Source: Archivesica marissinica | Lineage: Eukaryota > Mollusca > Bivalvia > Venerida > Vesicomyidae | DNA: 64,000 nt | NCBI GenBank assembly: GCA_014843695.1 | Contig: CM026390.1 | Coordinates: 18,596,466 to 18,660,465 of the forward strand | Direction: 5' to 3' | Shown here: one piece after another, positions 54,306-64,000 of the stretch | Numbering within the stretch: position 1 is the stretch's first letter | Layout: each line of letters opens with the position of its first letter | Program-made: the position numbers and the translations under genes | Notes under the pieces: generated by a model | What the model was told of the DNA's origin: nothing | What the model saw: only the letters and a program-made list of their open reading frames with translations | Database searches by the model: none

Positions 54306-55000
54306 ACCTTAGTTTATAATAATTTTATATGAGTGTTAACAAAACTTCTTAGTACGCTCGCCCACATGGTTCGCCGGCGGCGAGGGTGAATAAGTTCATC
54401 ATCATCGATCAAATCAAACACACATACCAAACATGTGAAAAGCACAGGGACCGGTACTTGGCAGGCACTAATTGATAAACAAAGGAATAGTGCCACTATT
54501 ATGACAATACACAATACACGGAAACACGGTTTGGACACCGTCTTGACCCAGATTCTTATAAACAGGTAAACAAACATTAAAACCGTTCATTATAAAACAA
54601 CCGGTTTAGCGTATGTTGGCAATATACTACCTTCGACATACTCTGTTTACTTTGGTAGGTTGTTTTGTAACTGTAGTATATCCGTATTTATATAACTACT
54701 GATAACAGAAGTGAATATTAGAGAGTAAACATGAATGCAAGTACTAGTTTCGTCTAAAAAACCCTTTCATCTAACAATGAGTTCGGGTAGTAACTTATTC
54801 ATCCACATATACTGGTTACTCCCAGCACACACTGCTGAGTATGACAGGGTGGCGCTTGTCGGGGACCGTTAATAAACATCTCATTTGAGACATAGAATGT
54901 TAAAATAACTACATACTAAGGTCAAAAACAGTCCCGCGTGGTACAGTGGCCAGCCGCTCAGCAAAAATGGTAACGGCTGGGGCTGGACTGTACATAGTAT
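54306..55000. other. Unclassified
   Basis: Contains GCGTGGTACAGTGGCCAGCC near 54943, weakly tRNA A-box-like, without a B-box. No gene recognised; an 87-codon minus-strand ORF (54314-54577) has no support. Confidence 0.4.
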
Positions 55001-55001
55001 C

Positions 55002-55103
55002 TTATACTAATCTATCTATCTAACTATCTATCTAATCTATCTATGTAATCCTTATCTACCTACCTTTATCTACCTATCTTTATCTACCTGTATCTATCTT
55101 CCT
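55002..55103. repeat. (ATCT)n-type microsatellite, probable LINE tail
   Basis: CTATCTATCTAACTATCTAT-type sequence that directly follows the 3' end of the minus-strand LINE, as (AGAT)n on its sense strand. Confidence 0.85.
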
Positions 55104-56605
55104 TTAATGTCGAACCCCTCACGGGGACGTAGACATGGTGCGCGTCAAAAACCGCAAAGAAGTTAAAAGTATGAATAGTTAAAAGCATAATTTAAGAAAG
55201 TAATGAAAATAAGTTTTGGTAAAAGTTTAAAAGCAGCTGTGCATAACAACTAGGGACTGGCATGGTCAATATGGCACACTGTCGTATTGAATTGCTCTGT
55301 GGTAGGGAGATGGACAATGTCAGGAGGGAGATGGTTCCAATGGTAGATTGTTCGTGGAAAAAAGGAAAACTTGTAGTAGTGTGTAGTTGCTGTAATTAAC
55401 CTATAGCTTATGGAATGGCAATGGCGAGCAGGACGGGAGAGGGGAACTATGTAATTTTCAATGGGAATAGCAACACGATCATTATGAATTTTATACAGAA
55501 GGGATAACCTATTGTCAATACGCCGTTGATCTAGTCTGCATAGATTTAGGGAATGTAGCATGTCTGTAACATTAGAGGTACGATAGAAGTCAGCCTTTAT
55601 CCAACGGGCTGCTCTTCGCTGGACACCTTCACATGGTCTATCAATGTTTGGGTATGGGGCAACCAGATCTCGGAGCCATATTCAAGCTGGGGTCTCACTA
55701 GTGTCTGGTAAGCCATGGACTTAAGGGGTTCGGATTTGACCTGGAGGTTTCTACGTAGGACTCCTAATGTTTGGTTTGCTTTCTTAGTTGACCTTTTTAT
55801 GTGAGTGTCCCACGACAGGTTATTTGAGATATCCACGCCAAGGTATTTGGCTGAGGTGACCGACTCAAGTGGAGTTCATATTGACTGGGAATAGTTCCCT
55901 TCTGGTGACGTGGATAACTTGAAAGGTGGAGGGGTTAAATTCCATGTCCCACTCCAACTCCCACTCTTCTAATCTTTTAAGATCGTTTTGGCGTGTGACC
56001 GATTCATTTGCAGATGATAGATAGACTGCAGTATCATCTGCAAAGATACGGACTTTGGAACTGATGTTTTGTGGGAGGTCGTTTATATAGGCTAGGAAAA
56101 GCAGGGGTCCAAGTACGGATCCCTGTGTGACTCCAGAGGAATGGCATCTGAACTAATACCATTAAGGACAACTGACTATTATCTAGAAAACTCTTAATCC
56201 ACCTTACTGTTTGACCTCTGACTCCATAGTCATGCATTTTTATTAGTACTTTCTCGTGATTGACCTTATCGAAAGTCTTACTGAAGTCTAATAGGATGAG
56301 ATCTACCTGATGCTTATTGTAACCCAAGTCATTGATTAGCATTACTAATTGGGTCACGCATGACCGCTTTTCTGTAAAACCATGCTGCAAATGGTACAGA
56401 ATACTGTGGTTAGTGAAGTGTTTTACTATCGAGGAGGAAACTAAGTATATGTTCTAGAACCTTGCATAGAACACATGCCATTGAGATAGGCCTATAGTTG
56501 GCGGGGTGTGACGTGTCCCCTTTTTTGTAAATGGGAGCAACATTTGCTGACTTCCACTGGGCCGGCAGTGCTCCTTCGTTGAGGGGAGGCCATTCCAAAG
56601 TCATG
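55104..56605 (-). mobile_element. CR1/L2-like LINE, 5'-truncated, broken ORF2
   Basis: Reverse-transcriptase motifs in order: ALPAQWKSANVAPIYKKG, NYRPIS, QHGFTEKRSC, LDFSKTFDKVNHEK, SGVTQGSVLGPLLFL, FADD (56033-56044), then ISNNLSWDTHIKRSTKKAN, RPQLEYGSEIW and SFFPRTIYHWNHLPP. Frameshifts separate the pieces (near 56390-56410, 56160, 56030, 55860 and 55597). The endonuclease domain is missing. The 3' end GTCTACGTCCCCGTGAGGGG forms a short hairpin and nearly equals the SINE S5 tail. Family placement is from motif style only. Confidence 0.9.
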
Positions 56606-56668
56606 GGTTAATATATAGTTAATATGGTGCGTGAGACCTAAATGTTACTAATGCATTCAATTACTTAT

Positions 56669-56826
56669 GTACATTGTATGTTTTATTGATGCCAAGCATG
56701 GGGACCTCGACATGTTTTTTGGACAGGCTTAGCAGACTTAAGTCACTAACCAGTAGGCTACTGAGATGCATCACTCAATGACACTATATGTGTCCCAAAC
56801 TAGTATCAAACCCGGGACCCTTTGAA
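56669..56826 (-). mobile_element. SINE S5, degenerate
   Basis: TGATGCCAAGCATGGGGACC, TTTTTTGGACAGGCTTAGCA, AACCAGTAG and CAAACCCGGGACC match S5 with many changes. Confidence 0.6.
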
Positions 56827-57054
56827 TCCACACTGGACATTCGTAGGAACAGATATTGCGTCTAACTACTGGTACATCTCAAGATTATGTGACACTTTGG
56901 TGTGTTATTCCTATACGAGTAATGCATATTTGCGTTTGTTTACCTGTTAGTCTCGTTTTGGCGAAAGTAGGTCAAAACGGTGCGCACTATATAATAAGCC
57001 AAACCGTGTTTCCGTGTATGCTAATCGTTTAACTGGCTTCTTTTCATAATTGGC

Positions 57055-57256
57055 ATGTCCGGTTTAGAGGGGTCATTTTGTGTTGAAAATACACAAAATG
57101 TTACGAACCTATGTCCGGTTTCCCGAGTAGAGGGGTTCCGGATTACAGGGGTTTATATTACAATGAAAATAGAAGGGAAACATTCGGGACCGGAGAAAAA
57201 GGCCGTTTGGAGGGGGTTCCGGATTAGAGGGGGTCCGGTTTAGAGGGGTTATACTG
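57055..57256. mobile_element. CAGT-ended MITE, one end clear
   Basis: The right end reads (inverted) CAGTATAACCCCTCTAAACC next to TA. Several internal copies of TCCGG(A/T)TTAGAGGGG occur; the left end has the same unit in direct, not inverted, orientation, so the left limit is unsure. Confidence 0.5.
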
Positions 57257-57328
57257 TATCACGTGGACGCAGCGGGGACGACTTGTTACACACTATTGCA
57301 GCTTAACACGCTGTGTTAGCTGTAGCTG

Positions 57329-57640
57329 AACAGATCTGTAGTCCAGTGGTTAACCCGCTGAACTGGTAATCCAGGGGTCGCAGGTTCAATACTCCCTCTC
57401 ACCATAATACAATTAACAGTCTTTCAGGTGTAAACGGTTTAAAGTCCCACCTGAAAGAATTAATTTAACCTAATTTAACCGAGGTCTCGTGTTGGTACTT
57501 TACATCGTGCACGTAAACGAATCAGAGAAGACTCTGAAATGGGTCTTTGTCTGTATCATTGCACTATCCTCCAAATATCTAAAATGACTAATCTCTTCAG
57601 GAGGCGTCGCTCATATGGACAACCGGTAGCGACGATAAAT
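57329..57640 (+). mobile_element. SINE S1 with an internal inverted duplication
   Basis: Head to hairpin present. After CTTTCAGGTG the sequence turns back (AAAGTCCCACCTGAAAGAAT) before resuming at ACCGAGGTCTCGTG. Tail truncated after GACGATAAAT. Confidence 0.86.
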
Positions 57641-57644
57641 TTGT

Positions 57645-58380
57645 TATCGTGAACTCTCGGATTATTTTGTCTCGCGCGACTACGATAGTACGATATTATT
57701 GACTTAGGCTATAATGAAAATACATATTGCATATTAACGAAGCGTGTCACACCACCACGACGAACAATACCTCAGTCTTGTTCCGGTTAACCGCATGAAT
57801 CATCCATCATACACCGGAAACTAGATTAACAGATTCAATATAGGTAAGCCTTTTTTCTCAACCACACAACTGAATAATGACATCAACCACGAGTTTTGAC
57901 CCTAACCCAACCCTAACCCTGGGCGGTGCACGCGTTCTTTATGCGTGGTTGATACTATATTCTGATCGGCTGGTTGAGATAAAGATTTTATGTTAAATAT
58001 ACGACTGTAGAAATAGCCGCTCATATCCTGGAAAATATCGAACATATACGGAGCATACCGTACGTAATAAATTGATTAGGAGCCTGTGCAATTACAGATA
58101 ACGTAGTATCCATACACACGCCGTAGAGCGAGTTTTATTTATATATAGTACACAATAGATCGAAATACGAAACTAAACCGCAAAGCAAATTTTAAGATCG
58201 AAGTATCATAACTGTGTTCTCGGTTCAAGCGAGCGCTGATAGACACAACACTATACGGATATACATAGACGATGGAATGTTGTGGAGTAGTGTGATTTTT
58301 TAATTTCATGGGGATTATTACACCGGGATTAGTTTGGTTTAGAAGGTACGTGTAGTCTCGTTGTTTTTTTTAAAAACTTT
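57645..58380. other. Unclassified; includes a hairpin with telomere-like repeats
   Basis: 57858-57981 has imperfect inverted arms CTCAACCACAC... and ...GGTTGAG around ACCCTAACCCAACCCTAACC. The rest is unrecognised. Confidence 0.5.
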
Positions 58381-58382
58381 AT

Positions 58383-58836
58383 TTATTTTACAACGATTAG
58401 TTTATACACATTTATTTTAGCTCGATTGCGAAACAAGTTATTTCAACTTATATAAATCACTCTCGAGACCTCATTCCTGATGGAATCCATCGCCACGAGG
58501 GAGAGAGAAGAGGCAATGTGGAATTTAAATGCCTTGCCTAAGGGCACAATCGTAACGGCTCCAGTGGGGCTCGAAGTCCGGACCTTTCGCACCTGAACAA
58601 CAACAATTGCGAAACAAGTTCTAACAACTTATATTAATCACTCTCGTTGGCACGGATGAAAGCGTAAATGTGGTCATTCGTGTGGGAGGAAACCGGAGTA
58701 CACGGAGAAAACTCACCTGTCCGATCTGGCGACCACCCCACCGTACCATCTCACATACTTCCCGGTCCGAGGATCGAACCCGGGTTGCATTGGTTAAGAA
58801 GCGAGCGCGCTAACCACTGTATCTCACCAACTCCCT
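58383..58836 (-). mobile_element. SINE S4 split by S2
   Basis: Tail piece TTATTTTACAACGATT, then S2 (58399-58600), then the rest of S4: AACTTATATTAATCACTCTC, GTCCGATCTGGCGACCACC, GAGGATCGAACCCGGGTTGC, GCGAGCGCGCTAACCACTG. ACAAC(G/A)ATT flanks the S2 insertion. Confidence 0.82.
58399..58600 (-). mobile_element. SINE S2 nested in S4, head truncated
   Basis: Tail and body complete; it ends at CCTTTCGCACCTGAAC, before the A-box. Confidence 0.86.
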
Positions 58837-59044
58837 CATTCATTCAGAACGTATTAGTTTTCGGGAAGGGCCGTAACTAATGTTGCTATAACTTGTGGCC
58901 CGAACCGTTTGCCTTTATTTAATGTGTCATTGTTTGTGTTCACATGTATATGTTAAATGAATCGAGCAGTACAATATGATTAAACTATTAGTTTTTAACA
59001 GCGAGTAAGGTGCGTACAACACGTTCTATATAGTACTTGTTTAG

Positions 59045-62000
59045 CTATAGTAAGAGGTGTCTATAGTTTACTGACAAGTGCATACATACACCATATGTGT
59101 ATATAGGTCTACTGACAAGTGCATACATACATCAGATGTGTCTACAGTTTACTGACAAGTGCATGCATACATCAGATGTGTCTACAGTTTACTAACAAGT
59201 GCATACATACATCAGATGTGTCTACAGTTTACTGACAAGTGCATACATACATCAGATGTGTCTACCGTTTACTGCCAAGTGCATACATACATCAGATGTG
59301 TCTACCGTTTACTGCCAAGTGCATACATACAGCAGATGTGTCTACCGTTTACTGACAAGTGCATACATACATCAGATGTGTCTACCATTTACTGACAAGA
59401 GCATACATACATCAGATATGTCTACAGTTTACTGACAAGTGCATACATACATCAGATGTGTCTACAGTTTACTGACAGGTGCATGCATACATAAGATGTG
59501 TACAGTTTACTGACAAGTGCATACATACATCAGATGTGTCTACAGTTTACTGACAAGTGCATACATACATCAGATGTGTCTACAATGCACTGACAAGTGC
59601 ATACATACACCATATGTGTCTACAGTTTACTGACAAGTGCATACATACATCAGATGTGTCTACCGTTTACTGCCAAGTGCATACATACAGCAGATGTGTC
59701 TACAGTTTACTGACAAGTGCATACATACATCAGATGTGTCTACAGTTTACTGACAAGTGCATGCATACATCAGATGTGTCTACAGTTTACTGACAAGTGC
59801 ATACATACATCAGATATGTCTACAGTTTACTGACAAGTGCATACATACATCAGATGTGTATACAGTTTACTGACAAGTGCATACATACATCAGATGTGTA
59901 TACAGTTTACTGACAAGTGCATACATACATCAGATGTGTCTACAGTTTACTGACAAGTGCATACATACATCAGATGTGTCTACAGTTTACTGACAAGTGC
60001 ATACATACATCAAATATGTCTACAGTTTACTGACAAGTGCATACATACATCAGATATGTCTACAGTTTACTGACAAGTGCATACATACATCAGATGTGTC
60101 TACAGTTTACTGACAAGTGCATACATACATCAGATATGTCTACAGTTTACTGACAAGTGCATACATACATCAGATATGTCTACAGTTTACTGACAAGTGC
60201 ATACATACATCAGATGTGTATACAGTTTACTGACAAGTGCATACATACATCAGATGTGTATACAGTTTACTGACAAGTGCATACATACATCAGATGTGTC
60301 TACAGTTTACTGACAAGTGCATACATACATCAGATGTGTCTACAGTTTACTGACAAGTGCATACATACATCAGATATGTCTACAGTTTACTGACAAGTGC
60401 ATACATACATCAGATATGTCTACAGTTTACTGACAAGTGCATACATACATCATATGTGTATACAGTTTACTGACAAGTGCATACATACATCAGATGTGTA
60501 TACAGTTTACTGACAAGTGCATACATACATCAGATGTGTCTACAGTTTACTGACAAGTGCATACATACCTCAGATGTGTCTACAGTTTACTGACAAGTGC
60601 ATACATACATCAGATATGTCTACAGTTTACTGACAAGTGCATACATACATCAGATATGTCTACAGTTTACTGACAAGTGCATACATACATCAGATGTGTC
60701 TACAGTTTACTGACAAGTGCATGCATACATCAGATATGTCTACAGTTTACTGACAAGTGCATACATACATCAGATGTGTCTACAGTTTACTGACAAGTGC
60801 ATACATACATCAGATGTGTCTACAGTTTACTGACAAGTGCATACATACATCAGATATGTCTACAGTTTACTGACAAGTGCATACATACATCAGATGTGTC
60901 TACAGTTTACTGACAAGTGCATACATACATCAGATATGTCTACAGTTTACTGACAAGTGCATACATACATCAGATATGTCTACAGTTTACTGACAAGTAC
61001 ATACATACATCAGATTTGTATACAGTTTACTGACAAGTGCATACATACATCAGATGTGTATACAGTTTACTGACAAGTGCATACATACATCAGATGTGTC
61101 TACAGTTTACTGACAAGTGCATACATACATCAGATGTGTCTACAGTTTACTGACAAGTGCATACATACATCATATGTGTCTACAGTTTACTGACAAGTGC
61201 ATATATACATCAGATATGTCTACAGTTTACTGACAAGTGCATACATACATCAGATGTGTCTACAGTTTACTGACAAGTGCATACATACATCAGATGTGTA
61301 TACAGTTTACTGACAAGTGCATACATACATCAGATGTGTATACAGTTTACTGACAAGTGCATACATACATCAGATGTGTCTACAGTTTACTGACAAGTGC
61401 ATACATACATCAGATGTGTCTACAGTTTACTGACAAGTGCATACATACATCAGATATGTCTACAGTTTACTGACAAGTGCATACATACATCAGATGTGTC
61501 TACAGTTTACTGACAAGTGCATACATACATCAGATGTGTCTACAGTTTACTGACAAGTGCATGCATACATCAGATGTGTCTACAGTTTACTGACAAGTGC
61601 ATACATACATCAGATGTGTCTACAGTTTACTGACAAGTGCATACATACATCAGATGTGTCTACAGTTTACTGACAAGTGCATACATACATCAGATATGTC
61701 TACAGTTTACTGACAAGTGCATACATACATCAGATGTGTCTACAGTTTACTGACAAGTGCATACATACATCAGATGTGTCTACAGTTTACTGACAAGTGC
61801 ATACATACATCAGATATGTCTACAGTTTACTGACAAGTGCATACATACATCAGATATGTCTACAGTTTACTGACAAGTGCATACATACATCAGATGTGTC
61901 TACAGTTTACTGACAAGTGCATACATACAGCAGATATGTCTACAGTTTACTGACAAGTGCATACATACATCAGATGTGTCTACAGTTTACTGACAAGTGC

Positions 62001-62690
62001 ATACATACATCAGATATGTCTACAGTTTACTGACAAGTGCATACATACATCAGATATGTCTACAGTTTACTGACAAGTGCATACATACATCAGATATGTC
62101 TACAGTTTACTGACAAGTGCATACATACATCAGATGTGTATACAGTTTACTGACAAGTGCATACATACATCAGATGTGTATACAGTTTACTGACAAGTGC
62201 ATACATACATCAGATGTGTCTACAGTTTACTGACAAGTGCATACATACATCAGATGTGTCTACAGTTTACTGACAAGTGCATACATACATCAGATATGTC
62301 TACAGTTTACTGACAAGTGCATACATACATCAGATATGTCTACAGTTTACTGACAAGTGCATACATACATCAGATGTGTCTACAGTTTACTGACAAGTGC
62401 ATGCATACATCAGATATGTCTACAGTTTACTGACAAGTGCATGCATACATCAGATATGTCTACAGTTTACTGACAAGTGCATACATACATCAGATGTGTC
62501 TACAGTTTACTGACAAGTGCATACATACATCAGATATGTCTACAGTTTACTGACAAGTGCATACATACATCAGATGTGTCTACAGTTTACTGACAAGTGC
62601 ATACATACATCAGATATGTCTACAGTTTACTGACAAGTGCATACATACATCAGATATGTCTACAGTTTACTGACAAGTGCATACACACAT
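59045..62690. repeat. 40-bp satellite with 240-bp higher-order repeat
   Basis: About 91 units of TACAGTTTACTGACAAGTGC and ATACATACATCAGATGTGTC. Three unit types (ending GATGTGTA, GATGTGTC, GATATGTC) often follow as A,A,B,B,C,C, i.e. 240 bp, for instance from 60181. The left end (59045-59640) is most diverged. Confidence 0.96.
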
Positions 62691-62755
62691 TATTACAATT
62701 TAATAATATTTTATTGCAACATTTGTCATAATGACGAATACAAATCACAATAACT

Positions 62756-62902
62756 TGTGGTAGCGCGTTCGCTTCCGGTGCGAACGGTCTGGAGTTCGAG
62801 CCCCGCTGGAGCCGTTACGATTGTGCCCTTAGGGAAGGCATTTAATTTCCACGTTGCTCTTCCTCGTGGCGATGGATTCCATCAGGAATGAGGTCTCGAG
62901 AT
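62756..62902 (+). mobile_element. SINE S2, truncated at both ends
   Basis: From GTGGTAGCGCGTTCGCTTCC to GAATGAGGTCTCGAGATTGA; lacks the first head bases and the 3' tail. Confidence 0.84.
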
Positions 62903-62971
62903 TGAGATTCATCATTATGTTGTATTCGTTATGGTATATAAACAAAGAAAAAGTCCAGGAGCCTGTTTTTT

Positions 62972-63220
62972 ACAGACGGATCTGTAGTCCAGTGGTAACA
63001 CGCTGGACTGGTAATCCAGGGATCGCATGTTCGATCCCACGTCTGATCCTAATAATCTCCGTTGGGACTTTAAACCGAGGTTTTTGTCGGTGCTTTACAC
63101 CGTGCACGTACAAATCCAGAGAAGATTCTGGAATGGGTCTTTGTCTATATCATTGCACTATTCTCCAAAATCTAAAATGACTAATCTCTTCAGGGGGCGT
63201 CGCTCATATGGGCAACCGGT
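62972..63220 (+). mobile_element. SINE S1, 3' tail lost
   Basis: Head and middle complete (with CTCCGTTGGGACTTTAAAC). Ends inside the hairpin at CAACCGGTATTT. Confidence 0.86.
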
Positions 63221-63550
63221 ATTTATAAATTACATATCTGCATATATTGGCACTGCAAAGGTCAATTACAATATATGTTGAAGGTAAACACGTCTTCCAA
63301 ATATATCGTACATGCAAACCGTGATATGCAGTATGTACCACTATATGCCATTACTGCGCAGTTACGTTTCAACAATAGGCCAATATTTGCATAATACGAC
63401 GGCATATTCACTATTAGACATTTACGACGGGAATGTAAATGTCTAGGATAATGTAAAACTACACGTAGTTTGATCCACTCCGCGGGGACGTTCTCAAAAC
63501 AGTGCAAGCAGAAGATGTAACTGGAAATATATTGGTATATTAAATCGGAA
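63221..63550. other. Unclassified
   Basis: An 81-codon minus-strand ORF (63262-63507) has no recognisable feature. Confidence 0.35.
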
Positions 63551-63756
63551 AGCGTGGGGGTAAGGTCTCAATACAACACTACATTCCCACAGGGGGTCTG
63601 TAAATGTGATCAGCATAGTTTTACAACGTTTATGCTGGACTGATCTCTCGTGAAAGCGTGGGGAGAGGTCTCAAGACAACACTACATTCCCACAGGGGTC
63701 TGTAAATGTAATCAGCACAGTTTTACAACCCTTATGCTGGACTGATCTCTCGTGGC
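63551..63756. repeat. Two-unit ~103-bp tandem duplication
   Basis: CAACACTACATTCCCACAGG...TTATGCTGGACTGATCTCTC occurs twice with few changes. Confidence 0.9.
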
Positions 63757-63880
63757 GCTAAACAGAATTGACACATTTATTAGTAAAAAGTATTCAGCTA
63801 GACAATGGAGCAGGTTGCACAATTGCTCTATACTTCTGCATAAGCCTGTTCAGCTACCTGCAGTTTCTTTGTTATGGGCT

Positions 63881-64000
63881 GTTTCGTTGGTTGATCTGCG
63901 GTGTGGTATATGGCGTGATCAAACGGTGTATATGTGGGTACATATTGTGGTTTCGTTGGTTGATCTGCGGTGTGGTATATGGCGTAGTCAAACGGTGTAT
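63881..64000. repeat. Two units of a ~69-bp tandem repeat, cut by window end
   Basis: TTTCGTTGGTTGATCTGCGG, TGTGGTATATGGCGT and TCAAACGGTGTAT occur twice; the array probably continues past 64000. Confidence 0.88.

Noticed and set aside
54930..54990. tRNA-like A-box near a GCGTGGTACAGTGG motif
   Set aside because: No B-box or paired stems downstream.
59045..62690. CRISPR-like regular array
   Set aside because: No variable spacers: the whole 40-bp unit is repeated, and the genome is eukaryotic.

Overview
This is a repeat-dense eukaryotic (metazoan) window. The evidence is spliced genes with GT-AG introns, tRNA-derived SINEs with pol III boxes, LINE relics, MITEs, many satellites and a 1000-N assembly gap. 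A marine lophotrochozoan, most likely a mollusc, is my best guess, mainly because one SINE-like repeat (9436-9895, 53042-53140) resembles a repeat I remember from bivalve genomes. That guess is weak.

Genes. Two protein-coding genes are supported, and they diverge from each other. (1) On the minus strand, the first three coding exons of a Rac-family small GTPase lie at 6673-6707, 2563-2634 and 19-136. All junctions are in phase and give residues 1-75; the rest of the gene lies beyond base 1. (2) On the plus strand, a three-exon class A (rhodopsin-family) GPCR of 345 residues lies at 12970-13192, 25109-25680 and 29139-29381, with introns of 11.9 kb and 3.5 kb. It has all seven membrane segments but carries E-R-R at the DRY position and N-V-x-x-Y at the NPxxY position. 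About 6.3 kb of repeats separates the two start codons. I found no host gene between 29382 and 64000.

Repeat landscape. At least six tRNA-like SINE families occur, named S1 to S6 here. S1 is the commonest: about 23 copies, often with perfect 9-14 bp target-site duplications, ending in a GTCGCT...AGCGAC hairpin. S2 and S4 have different tRNA-like heads but the same 3' tail. S3 and S5 share a central block. S5 shares its 3' hairpin tail with the 3' end of a CR1/L2-like LINE at 55104-56605, which suggests that LINE moved it. Other mobile DNA includes a perfect 100-bp palindromic MITE (2107-2206), a hAT-like MITE pair, a foldback-like element (5053-5668), CAGT-ended pogo-like MITEs and further LINE 3' ends.

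Satellites. More than fifteen unrelated tandem arrays fill much of the rest. The largest are a 77-bp array (29397-36408) that starts within the GPCR 3' flank and runs into the N gap, a 40-bp array (59045-62690) with a 240-bp six-unit higher-order pattern, and a ~65-bp array (45640-48373) whose monomer looks derived from the tRNA-like head of SINE S3. A tandem trimer of that same head sits nearby at 40180-40404.

How it fits together. The two genes are ordinary signalling genes whose introns and flanks have been filled by retroposons and satellites. The most interesting material is the modular LINE/SINE set (shared tails, shared core, composite SINEs) and the possible birth of a satellite from a SINE head. 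All similarity statements come from reading the sequence by eye; no search or alignment program was run.
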